NCBI GenBank assembly: GCA_016875155.1
Contig: VGSD01000202.1
Span: 1-5,796, forward strand
Direction: 5' to 3'
Source: Deltaproteobacteria bacterium
GTDB taxonomy: Bacteria > Desulfobacterota > BSN033 > UBA1163
Length of the DNA: 5,796 bases
In this document: positions 1 through 5,776 of the stretch, piece by piece
How positions within the stretch are numbered: the stretch's first letter is position 1
How the letters are laid out: each line of letters begins with the position of its first letter
Notes under the pieces: generated by a model
What the model was told of the DNA's origin: nothing
Seen by the model: the letters and a program-made list of their open reading frames with translations, nothing else
Databases searched by the model: none
Position numbers and translations under genes: made by a program

Positions 1-274
1 CCACGATGGAACCTGGCTTTAAACCTTCTGCAACGCCATTCGGACCGAAGAGCACGGCCTCTACATCGGGCGTGTCGGGAACGATGATGAAGATGATCTT
101 TGATTTCTGTGCTACCTCTCTGGAGCAGGCAAATCCTTGTGCACCCAGGCTGCACAGGAACTTAACCGGTTCCTCTGCGATATCACACACATGAACCGTG
201 TGGCCTGCCTTAACTAAATGACCTGCCATGGGTTTTCCCATGATCCCTAAACCGATAAATCCTAACTCTGCCAT
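1..274 (-). CDS. glxR: 2-hydroxy-3-oxopropionate (tartronate semialdehyde) reductase, N-terminal part
   Basis: Partial gene: the first 91 codons are present and the 3' part runs off the left edge. The product belongs to the beta-hydroxyacid dehydrogenase family (NAD-binding domain of the 6-phosphogluconate dehydrogenase type). Family members of this kind reduce tartronate semialdehyde to D-glycerate in the cytoplasm. Visible support is the N-terminal dinucleotide-binding loop GLGIMGKPM (residues 8-16) after a beta strand, then the segment VPDTPDVEAVLFG near residues 65-77, which resembles GlxR/GarR. The ATG at 274 is set by an AGGAGG at 283-288 (8-nt spacing). It lies 47 bp downstream of hyi on the same strand, so the two are probably co-transcribed. 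This pairing favours glxR over other family members such as 3-hydroxyisobutyrate dehydrogenase. The catalytic lysine region is outside the window, so substrate specificity cannot be checked. Confidence 0.85.
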   Translation of the reverse strand, partial: MAELGFIGLGIMGKPMAGHLVKAGHTVHVCDIAEEPVKFLCSLGAQGFACSREVAQKSKIIFIIVPDTPDVEAVLFGPNGVAEGLKPGSIV

Positions 275-321
275 CTTTGTTTCCTCCTCTTATTGGTATT
301 CAGAGAAATGTTTGACGATGG

Positions 322-1101
322 TTATTTAAGATAAGGTTCAATCCATTTCAGCCCGTCTTCTGTCTTTCTTGATGGAATATACTCACAACCGATCCATCCG
401 TCATAGCCCGCTTCATCCACGAAACGGAACAAGTTGACAAAATTAATCTCTCCTGTGCCCGGTTCGTGACGTCCCGGGACATCGGCCAACTGAATATGTC
501 CCACTTTTGCAAGATTACTTAAAATTGTCTTTGTCAGATTTCCCTCCATGATCTGCATATGGTAGATGTCATATTGAAGATAGAGATTGGGATGGCCGAC
601 TTCTGTAAATAATTGAAGGGTATCCTTGGTGCGGACCAGATGAAATCCCGGCATATCCTGATCATTCAGGGGCTCGACGATAAAGCGAATCCTTGCTTTT
701 TCGAGAGCGTTGGCAGCAAACCGGAGATTATCGATCAGCGTCTGACGAACCTTCTCCGGAGCAACCCCCTGGGGAGTCTTTCCCACCAGGCAGTTGAGAC
801 GCGGACATCCTAATGTCTTTGCATAGTCAATCGCTGTTCCCACTCCATCTTGGAATTCCCTTTCTCTTCCTGGAAGACAGGCGATGCCTCGCTCTCCTGC
901 TTGCCAGTTGCCTGCGGGAAGATTGTGCAATACCTGGATCAGGCCATACTTGTTCAGCCGTTCTCTCAGTTCCTCTTTGCTCCAGGCATAGGGAAACAGA
1001 TATTCGACCCCTTTAAATCCAGCCTTAGCCGCCCGCTCAAAACGATCTAAAAAATCGACTTCATTAAACAGCATGGTCAGGTTGGCACTAAATTTCGGCA
1101 T
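322..1101 (-). CDS. hyi: Hydroxypyruvate isomerase family protein (Hyi/OtnI-like TIM barrel)
   Basis: A cytoplasmic sugar-isomerase-like TIM barrel (AP endonuclease 2 superfamily) of 259 residues, close to the roughly 258 usual for Hyi. Hyi interconverts hydroxypyruvate and tartronate semialdehyde; the closely similar OtnI acts on 2-oxo-tetronates, and sequence alone does not exclude it. Visible motifs are the N-terminal MPKFSANLTMLFNE, the strand-end VEPLND containing E143, YDIYHMQ with D178, HIQLADVPGRHEPGTGEI (residues 202-219) and GCEYIPS with E240. E143 and E240 fit the two acidic catalytic residues of the family, with D178 and Q204 as likely metal ligands. An ATG two codons upstream (1107) directly abuts the GGAGG at 1108-1112 with no spacing, whereas the ATG at 1101 has a 6-nt spacing, so 1101 is preferred. 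The adjacent glxR supports a role in glyoxylate-to-glycerate metabolism. A glyoxylate carboligase gene (gcl) is not in the window. Confidence 0.88.
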   Translation of the reverse strand: MPKFSANLTMLFNEVDFLDRFERAAKAGFKGVEYLFPYAWSKEELRERLNKYGLIQVLHNLPAGNWQAGERGIACLPGREREFQDGVGTAIDYAKTLGCPRLNCLVGKTPQGVAPEKVRQTLIDNLRFAANALEKARIRFIVEPLNDQDMPGFHLVRTKDTLQLFTEVGHPNLYLQYDIYHMQIMEGNLTKTILSNLAKVGHIQLADVPGRHEPGTGEINFVNLFRFVDEAGYDGWIGCEYIPSRKTEDGLKWIEPYLK

Positions 1102-1107
1102 GATCAT

Positions 1108-1112
1108 CCTCC
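1108..1112 (-). promoter_or_regulatory. Shine-Dalgarno of hyi, deciding its start
   Basis: GGAGG on the minus strand. It sits 6 nt before the ATG at 1101 and directly against the ATG at 1107, so translation most likely starts at 1101 (MPKF) rather than at 1107 (MIMPKF). Confidence 0.7.
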
Positions 1113-1136
1113 GTGATTCCTGGGAATTTAAAATCG

Positions 1137-1166
1137 TTTAAAAGGATGCGGTTAAGGTTAAGGCAA
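1137..1166 (-). promoter_or_regulatory. Weak promoter candidate for hyi-glxR
   Basis: On the minus strand TTGCCT (1161-1166) could serve as a -35 and TTTAAA (1137-1142) as a -10, 18 nt apart, placing a start about 25 nt before the hyi Shine-Dalgarno. Each box departs from consensus at two positions or more and the region is AT-rich, so a chance match is quite possible. It is listed because the hyi-glxR unit needs some promoter if it is not read through from ctpA. Confidence 0.2.
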
Positions 1167-1173
1167 CGAGGCC

Positions 1174-1193
1174 CCTGCCTACCGGCGGGCAGG
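1174..1193. repeat. GC-rich imperfect palindrome, REP-like
   Basis: A 20-bp near-palindrome: CCTGCC (1174-1179) and GGCAGG (1188-1193) form the outer arms. Inside them the pairing continues except for one T-G wobble and one A-C mismatch. It is much more GC-rich than the surrounding intergenic DNA. Its form resembles interspersed palindromic elements that I recall being scattered through intergenic regions of some uncultured bacterial genomes; only one copy is visible here, so the repeat call is inference. It could also form a hairpin in the transcript between ctpA and hyi. Confidence 0.45.
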
Positions 1194-1257
1194 CGTTTCG
1201 GTTACCGGTAACGGTAATGTTCAAAGAATTTAAAAACGACAATCGTAACCTTTTATA

Positions 1258-1275
1258 AACGATACGGGCATCGTT
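1258..1275 (-). terminator. Weak hairpin downstream of ctpA, possible terminator
   Basis: On the minus strand AACGAT and ATCGTT form a 6-bp stem around a 6-nt loop (GCCCGT), about 25 nt past the ctpA stop codon and followed by the AT-rich TATAAAA. There is no clean run of U, and the stem is short and AT-rich. At best this is a weak or partial terminator separating the division genes from hyi-glxR. Confidence 0.25.
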
Positions 1276-1299
1276 GCCCTGACCGTAATACTTTTTTCT

Positions 1300-2628
1300 T
1301 TATCCCGCTTTCTTTGTGGCGATATTTTTAAAGATCTCCCAACTCTTCAGAAGTTCAAGAGCCCGCTCGAGTTGGTTATCGACCGGTTTCTTCTCCTTCT
1401 CCTTTACCTCCACCTTTGGTTTTTCCTTCTCTTTGGCATCGATCAGGTGACGCTCCAGATCCTTTTCCGAAGGAGGCTGTTTCGGAGGCGCCCCCTTCTC
1501 GTCTTCGAGGACTGCCGGTTTGACGACGATGTCCGGCACAATTCCCTTAGCCTGAATACTGCGGCCATTAGGCGTGTAGTATCGTGCTGTCGTGACCCGG
1601 AGTCCCGCACCATCTTTCAAAGAGAAGATCGTCTGGACCGATCCTTTTCCAAAGGTCTGGGTTCCAAGGATAATCCCGCGACCATGGTCCTGAATGGCTC
1701 CTGCCACGATCTCTGAACCGCTGGCACTTCCTCCATTTACCAGGACAACCAGAGGATAACGGGAGAGGTTGTCCTCCTGCGGGTGGGCGTTAAATTTCAT
1801 CTTATGTTCTTCCCTTCTTCCCTCAATTGAGACGATGACGCCCGATTCAATGAAACGGTCCGACACCTTCACCGCCTGATCCAGAAGGCCTCCAGGATTG
1901 TTCCGTAGATCGAGGATCAAACCCTTCAATCCACCTTTGGTCTCTTCCTCCAGCGCTTTGACGGCCTTCTGAAACTCGCTATCCGTCTTCTCTTGGAACT
2001 GGATGAGCCGGACATACCCGTACTGCTTCTCCAGCAGTTCATATCGAACGCTTCTGACCGGAATCACATCTCGAACCAACGTATACTCCTTTGGTTTGGG
2101 AAAACCTTCTCTCATGATGGTAAGGGTTACTTTCGACCCCTTGGGACCCCTCATCCGTTTCACGCTTTCCATGAGCGTGAGGGTTTTTGTCGCCTCCCCA
2201 TCGATTTTAAGGATTTGGTCTCCTGCTTGAATGCCTGCTTTATACGCAGGTGTATCCTCAATAGGAGAGACCACGGTCAGTATTCCCTCCTTTAAGGTGA
2301 TCTCTAATCCCAATCCTTCAAACCGGCCCTTGGTCTCTTCCTGCATCTCCTTATACATGTTGGGAGGCAGGAAAGCTGAATGGGGATCCAAGGTTTCCAG
2401 CATTCCCTTGATGGCTCCGTAGATCAGGTCCTTTGATTTCGTCTCCTCCACGTACTCCTTCTGAAGGATGCCCAGGACATCGGCAAACACCCGCAGATCT
2501 TCATAGGTGGGGTTGGACAGCGCGGAGACCTTATGGAACCGTCCCAGTCCCACGGTCACGCCCAAAATAAAGACCAGAATAACCATGGAGATGATTTTTA
2601 AATTTCTCATCCCTTTTCCCTGTGACAT
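1300..2628 (-). CDS. ctpA: Carboxyl-terminal processing protease, S41 family, with PDZ domain
   Basis: A 442-residue periplasmic serine protease of the CtpA/Prc type that trims or degrades envelope proteins from their C-termini. Residues 10-30 form an N-terminal hydrophobic segment (signal peptide or signal anchor). A PDZ domain spans about 100-185, with carboxylate-binding loop GLGLEI at 105-110. The S41 protease core follows, with LDLRNNPGG at 239-247. The catalytic set is intact: S303 in SASGSE, K328 in FGKGS (25 residues later, the spacing seen in E. coli Prc) and Q332. Residues 371-442 form a lysine/glutamate-rich tail ending in a predicted helix, DNQLERALELLKSWE. The start at 2628 is supported by AAGGAGG at 2637-2643 (8-nt spacing). 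It lies 85 bp downstream of envC in the same orientation. A ctp gene beside ftsEX is a recurrent arrangement (B. subtilis ctpB is next to ftsEX), which suggests a role in septal or cell-wall enzyme turnover. The specific substrate is unknown. The symbol could equally be ctpB or prc. Confidence 0.93.
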   Translation of the reverse strand: MSQGKGMRNLKIISMVILVFILGVTVGLGRFHKVSALSNPTYEDLRVFADVLGILQKEYVEETKSKDLIYGAIKGMLETLDPHSAFLPPNMYKEMQEETKGRFEGLGLEITLKEGILTVVSPIEDTPAYKAGIQAGDQILKIDGEATKTLTLMESVKRMRGPKGSKVTLTIMREGFPKPKEYTLVRDVIPVRSVRYELLEKQYGYVRLIQFQEKTDSEFQKAVKALEEETKGGLKGLILDLRNNPGGLLDQAVKVSDRFIESGVIVSIEGRREEHKMKFNAHPQEDNLSRYPLVVLVNGGSASGSEIVAGAIQDHGRGIILGTQTFGKGSVQTIFSLKDGAGLRVTTARYYTPNGRSIQAKGIVPDIVVKPAVLEDEKGAPPKQPPSEKDLERHLIDAKEKEKPKVEVKEKEKKPVDNQLERALELLKSWEIFKNIATKKAG

Positions 2629-2648
2629 ATCTTTATCCTCCTTTTTAA

Positions 2649-2670
2649 ATTTCTGAAAAAATCCAGAAAT
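2649..2670. other. Inverted repeat just upstream of ctpA
   Basis: ATTTCTG (2649-2655) and CAGAAAT (2664-2670) form a perfect 7-bp inverted repeat with an 8-nt A/T-rich loop. It ends about 6 nt before the ctpA Shine-Dalgarno on the minus strand. It lies in the 85-bp envC-ctpA gap, which otherwise shows no convincing promoter or terminator. A translation-modulating or mRNA-processing hairpin is possible, but the stem is AT-rich and may be chance. Confidence 0.3.
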
Positions 2671-2713
2671 CTCTAATCAGAGAGCAAGTACTTTTTCAGA
2701 ACTCTCTTTTCTA

Positions 2714-3916
2714 TCATTTCCCCTTAGACCCAGTTCCTTCCGGAAGCAACGCCAATTTATCCGGTTGCGAAATCCAATCCATCGGATTCTGCGCCTTTCC
2801 CTGATGGCGGATCTCAAAATAAAGAGAAGGGCCCTTCAGCGCTCCGGCGCTGCCCACCAGGCCGATCGCATCCCCCTGAGCCACTTCATCCCCTGCTTTC
2901 TTCAGCAACTGGGAACAGTACCCTGAGACCGTAAAGACATGATCCCCATGATCAATGATCACGATATTTCCGAATCCCTTAAACCAATCGGCATAAAGGA
3001 CTTTCCCGGGAAGAACAGCCCGAATCTCCGTTCCCATCGCCGCCTGAATCTCGATTCCGTTCTGTCCCTTCTCCTTGAAAAGGGAGAGCACCTTCCCGTG
3101 AACCGGTGGAGTCAGTTTCCCTTTAAAATTTTCGGGTTTTTCTCTCCCGTAGGAGAGAAGGCTTTTTTCCCGCTCTAACTTTTGAACGAGCGCCTGGAGA
3201 TTTTTGGCCCTTTCCTCCAGTTCATTAATCAGTTTTTGATAGACCACTTTCTGATTCTGGATCGATTTGAGAAGGGTTTGTTTCTCTTTCTTGATGGTTT
3301 GAATTTCTGATTTCTTTTTCCCAACCTCCGAGATGTTTCTCTCCCACTGTTGTTGATCCCGGGTCAGTTCCTCCTGATACCGCTCCTTCAGGGTCACCTG
3401 ATACTGAAAGGTTTCGATCAGCCGTGCATCCGAGTGAAGGATGACCTTAAAATACTTATCAACCTTCAACAAATCAGGAAAAGACTGGGAAGTAAGGAGT
3501 AAAGCCTCCGGAGGAGTCCTTTCCATCTTATAGAGGGCTGTCAATCTCGAAAGAAGTTCTTTGCGGGTTCGCTCTAACCCGTTGTTAAGCATAGTAATCT
3601 GATCCCTGGCCTGTCTGAGCCTTTCCCTGGTCTGGGCCAGTTGTCCCTCCATCTGTTTCAGTTCCTTCTCTTTCTTATAAAGTTCGGTCTCAATGGAATG
3701 GAGGTTTTCGAGGATGGAAGACTCTTTGCCACGGATCTCCTTCTCCTTTTCCCTTGTCACGGAGATCTCTTTTTTAATATCACCGAGGTCCTTCTTCTTC
3801 TGATGGATATCCTTTTCAATCTGCTCCTTCCTGTTTGCCTGCAGACAGGGAAGGGCAAGGAAGAGGATCAATCCCGAGGCGATCGCAGAGATCAAAATTT
3901 TCTCAACTTTTTTCAT
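2714..3916 (-). CDS. envC: EnvC-like murein hydrolase activator (coiled coil plus degenerate LytM/M23 domain)
   Basis: A 400-residue exported protein. Residues 7-27 are a signal peptide (basic start MKKVEK, hydrophobic core, likely cleavage after LQA). C24 is preceded by LP and does not fit a lipobox. About 28-130 and 165-255 are charged heptad-like coiled-coil arms, with a loop at 133-160. A LytM/M23 domain occupies about 268-382. Its zinc-binding positions are replaced: HxGxD reads QNGIE (285-289), the later His is Y333, and HLH reads SLY (364-366). The string PSLYFEIRHQGKAQNP (363-378) closely matches E. coli EnvC, so this should be an amidase activator recruited by FtsEX rather than a peptidase. 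The ATG at 3916 overlaps the ftsX stop by one base (TGATG), indicating translational coupling. The frame stays open upstream to 4054, but that part lies inside ftsX and lacks a signal peptide at its start. Confidence 0.9.
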   Translation of the reverse strand: MKKVEKILISAIASGLILFLALPCLQANRKEQIEKDIHQKKKDLGDIKKEISVTREKEKEIRGKESSILENLHSIETELYKKEKELKQMEGQLAQTRERLRQARDQITMLNNGLERTRKELLSRLTALYKMERTPPEALLLTSQSFPDLLKVDKYFKVILHSDARLIETFQYQVTLKERYQEELTRDQQQWERNISEVGKKKSEIQTIKKEKQTLLKSIQNQKVVYQKLINELEERAKNLQALVQKLEREKSLLSYGREKPENFKGKLTPPVHGKVLSLFKEKGQNGIEIQAAMGTEIRAVLPGKVLYADWFKGFGNIVIIDHGDHVFTVSGYCSQLLKKAGDEVAQGDAIGLVGSAGALKGPSLYFEIRHQGKAQNPMDWISQPDKLALLPEGTGSKGK

Positions 3917-4827
3917 CAGCCTCTCAACCCACCGTATCTCAAAAACCTCATCGAAGCGACAAAACTTCCAAAAAGGCCGAGAACCATCCCCCCCGATAGA
4001 ATCCATACGATTGTCTCCCAGGGCAGAAAGAGGATGGGAAGGCCTGCCATCCATCCCTTCATCAGAGGTGTGATGGTGACCAGGACAACTTGATATAACA
4101 GAAAGAGGAGGCCCATTGCCATTCCCGCTCCGAGGAGTCCCTGAAAAAGCCCTTCCAGATAGAACGGGACCTGGATAAAGGCTGGATTAGCCCCGATCAT
4201 CTGCATGGCCTCAATCTCTTCTCTTCGGGAAGAGATGGTGAGCTGGAGCGTGTTGGAGACGATGAAGATGATCGCGGCCAAGAGGAGCCCTCCTAAAATC
4301 CATTGGGTGAATCGGACCAGGTAGACCAGAACAGAGAATGTCTCAATCCATTCCTGACCATACTGGATCTCTTCAATCTGCGAAACCCCTTTGAGATGAG
4401 AGATTACGTTTTCAATCTTCGTCTGGCCCCAATAGTCCTTCTTCAACCGAATTTCAATGGAGGCGGGAAGGATGGCGGGTTGAATGCCTTCGAGGAGATT
4501 CTTCTGCTTGCCCAGCCTTGCCTCCATAAAAGCCATCGCATCAAAGGGCGACAGATAATTGACGGTCTCCACTCCGTCGAGTTGCCGAATCTTTTTCAGC
4601 ACACCCTCGACCTCCGTCAAGGGTGTCCCCTTTTTCAAAAAGGCGATCACCTCGAATTTATCCTCCCAGATTTTCAGAAGAGAGGTGAGGTTAAAGGCGA
4701 TCAGAGAGAAGGATGAGAAGATGAGAAGTGAGATGCCGATGATCGCAATGGTGGTCAGATTGGGAAAGAGATTGCCCTTCATGTTTCGAAGGGCCCTTCT
4801 TAACGCATAGCCCGAAAAAGAGATCAT
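3916..4827 (-). CDS. ftsX: Cell division ABC transporter permease FtsX
   Basis: A 303-residue inner-membrane protein that pairs with FtsE and passes conformational change to a periplasmic cell-wall hydrolase regulator. The topology is typical: cytoplasmic N-terminus with basic ALRRALRNMKGN (8-19), TM1 about 23-46, a large periplasmic loop about 52-165 with the expected mixed alpha/beta pattern, TM2 about 170-193, a cytoplasmic stretch SSRREEIEAMQMIGA (199-213) that matches the family's conserved coupling region, TM3 about 222-252 and TM4 about 272-295. The ATG at 4827 overlaps the ftsE stop in an ATGA. An AGGTGAG at 4837-4843, inside the ftsE end, has 9-nt spacing. Length is within the usual 290-350 range and nothing looks broken. 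EnvC encoded directly downstream is its expected partner for the periplasmic loop. Confidence 0.94.
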   Translation of the reverse strand: MISFSGYALRRALRNMKGNLFPNLTTIAIIGISLLIFSSFSLIAFNLTSLLKIWEDKFEVIAFLKKGTPLTEVEGVLKKIRQLDGVETVNYLSPFDAMAFMEARLGKQKNLLEGIQPAILPASIEIRLKKDYWGQTKIENVISHLKGVSQIEEIQYGQEWIETFSVLVYLVRFTQWILGGLLLAAIIFIVSNTLQLTISSRREEIEAMQMIGANPAFIQVPFYLEGLFQGLLGAGMAMGLLFLLYQVVLVTITPLMKGWMAGLPILFLPWETIVWILSGGMVLGLFGSFVASMRFLRYGGLRG

Positions 4828-5510
4828 CCCTCGGATCTCACCTCGCCATTGCTTTCTACGCCCCCTTCTCTCCTTGCCACAAGGGAAATCGTCCGATGGG
4901 GATAACGCTGAATCAAATGAGTATCCTGGGTGGCAAAGACGATGGTCGTCCCTTTCTGATGGAGTTCCGAGAAGATCGTCATCACCCTCCCGGTCATCTC
5001 ATCATCCAGAATGGAAGTGGGCTCATCAGCGAGGATCAGGGCGGGGTCTTTGACCAGGGCCCGTCCAATGACCACACGCTGTTGTTCTCCAGCAGAAAGG
5101 GAGAGAATCAAATCCTTCTCTCTCTCCAGGAGACCCATCTGGATTAGCGTTTGAGAAACTTTTTCTTTAATCGCTTTCGGCGGGTAACCCATGACCTCAA
5201 GAACGAAACTAATATTTTCTCTCACATTACGGTCCTTCAGGAGTTTAAAATCCGGAGAAATGATTCCCATCATTTTTCTCACCTGATAGGCCTTCTTAAA
5301 ACCGGGCTGAGTGAGACGGATTCCGTTAACGATCACCTCTCCGCTACTCGGTTTTTCAGCGCCAAAAAGAATACGAAGAAGGCTGCTCCTTCCCGATCCA
5401 CTCGGACCGGTGATGAAAACGAACTCCCCAGCCCCGACCTCGAGATAAAAATCTGAAAAAGCCGTGATCTGGCTGGGATAAGTCATCGAGACAGAAAACA
5501 TCTGTATCAT
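4824..5510 (-). CDS. ftsE: Cell division ATP-binding protein FtsE, with degenerate nucleotide-binding motifs
   Basis: A 228-residue cytoplasmic ABC ATPase subunit that partners FtsX at the division septum. Length and start ([12 protein letters not shown]) are normal for FtsE. Motifs in order: Walker [10 protein letters not shown] (35-43) with R41 where Lys is expected; Q-loop region IISPDF with P86 where Gln is expected; DRNVRENI (93-100) matching FtsE's DRTVYDNV; signature LSAGEQQR (138-145) with A140 replacing Gly; intact Walker B LILADE (158-163) with D162 and E163; D-loop SILD (166-169); and ATQD (193-196), where Q195 replaces the H-loop His. The frame is uninterrupted and the alignment with E. 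coli FtsE is residue-for-residue around position 41 and 86, so it is not a simple pseudogene. ATP binding may persist with weak or no hydrolysis. It is the first gene of the overlapping ftsE-ftsX-envC set. The upstream Shine-Dalgarno is poor (GGA, about 4 nt before the ATG). Confidence 0.92.
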   Translation of the reverse strand: MIQMFSVSMTYPSQITAFSDFYLEVGAGEFVFITGPSGSGRSSLLRILFGAEKPSSGEVIVNGIRLTQPGFKKAYQVRKMMGIISPDFKLLKDRNVRENISFVLEVMGYPPKAIKEKVSQTLIQMGLLEREKDLILSLSAGEQQRVVIGRALVKDPALILADEPTSILDDEMTGRVMTIFSELHQKGTTIVFATQDTHLIQRYPHRTISLVARREGGVESNGEVRSEG

Positions 5511-5517
5511 TTAATCC

Positions 5518-5546
5518 AAACTAACACGAACCCCCTTTTTTTTCAA
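5518..5546 (-). promoter_or_regulatory. Candidate promoter for ftsE-ftsX-envC
   Basis: On the minus strand TTGAAA (5541-5546) is followed 17 nt later by TAGTTT (5518-5523), preceded by TGT as in an extended -10. The -10 is a poor match (3 of 6). Transcription would begin near 5511, next to the ATG at 5510, giving an almost leaderless message. This fits the weak Shine-Dalgarno but needs start-site mapping. The real promoter may instead lie further upstream in the gap. Confidence 0.35.
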
Positions 5547-5579
5547 GAAATTAGGAGGGTAGAAATTAGGAGGGTAGAA
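5546..5579. repeat. 15-bp tandem repeat, two full copies plus 4 bp
   Basis: The unit AGAAATTAGGAGGGT occurs perfectly at 5546-5560 and 5561-5575, and the first four bases of a third copy follow. It lies just upstream of the candidate ftsE -35 box. It could be a slippage product or a tandem binding site; the sequence does not say which. Confidence 0.75.
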
Positions 5580-5710
5580 TGTAATCCCTCATTTTAAAAG
5601 GCACAAAAAGGTTGGGAGGATTAGAGAGGTTTTAGGGTGGAGTTTCTAATATTAAACTGCACTGCCTAAACCTGAATAATTCCATTATCTTTCTTAAACC
5701 GAAAAAACTC

Positions 5711-5739
5711 TTGACATTTTTAAACAAATGTTTAATAAA
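5711..5739 (+). promoter_or_regulatory. Sigma70-type promoter pointing right, out of the window
   Basis: A perfect TTGACA (5711-5716) is followed by a 17-nt spacer and AATAAA (5734-5739, 4 of 6 to consensus) in AT-rich DNA, predicting a start near 5746. It would drive a divergent gene beyond the right edge, or a short leader or small RNA, because no clear coding region begins before the window ends. Confidence 0.55.
5720..5735. promoter_or_regulatory. Palindromic operator in the promoter spacer
   Basis: TTAAACA, AA, TGTTTAA is a perfect 7-bp inverted repeat (16 bp in all) filling most of the space between the -35 and -10 boxes of the plus-strand promoter and overlapping the -10. Position and form are those of a repressor operator for a dimeric helix-turn-helix protein; TetR-family sites of this general form are common. 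Which regulator binds is not visible. Divergent autoregulation of a gene to the right is the natural guess. Confidence 0.5.
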
Positions 5740-5776
5740 TAGTTGACTCATCTACCTATGGAAGAATGAGCTCGGG

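Noticed and set aside
1372..1716. 114-codon plus-strand open frame with a leucine-rich start
   Set aside because: It is complementary to the Lys/Glu-rich tail and catalytic region of ctpA, so its apparent hydrophobic segment is an artefact of the sense-strand codons.
2671..2684. CTCT-AATC-AGAG mini-hairpin in the envC-ctpA gap as a terminator
   Set aside because: A 4-bp stem with no T-run on the minus strand; too weak to call.
3917..4054. Upstream 46-codon extension of the envC frame (start at 4054)
   Set aside because: It lies wholly inside ftsX, has no hydrophobic signal at its N-terminus, and would bury a clear signal peptide (MKKVEKILIS) internally. The ATG at 3916, coupled to the ftsX stop, explains the protein better.
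3641..4093. 150-codon plus-strand open frame
   Set aside because: It is antisense to envC and ftsX. Its Leu/Phe-rich composition is the complement of the Lys/Glu-rich coiled coil, with no domain and no ribosome site seen.
4303..4716. 137-codon plus-strand open frame
   Set aside because: It is antisense to ftsX, which has full family features. No recognisable motif is encoded on the plus strand.
4824..5510. ftsE as a pseudogene because of its altered ATPase motifs
   Set aside because: The frame is complete, length and overall alignment are normal, Walker B is intact, and it is coupled by an ATGA overlap to an apparently healthy ftsX.
5641..5658. Inverted repeat AGTTT/AAACT around TAATATTA
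   Set aside because: Only 5-bp AT-rich arms in AT-rich DNA, with no associated promoter box; likely chance.
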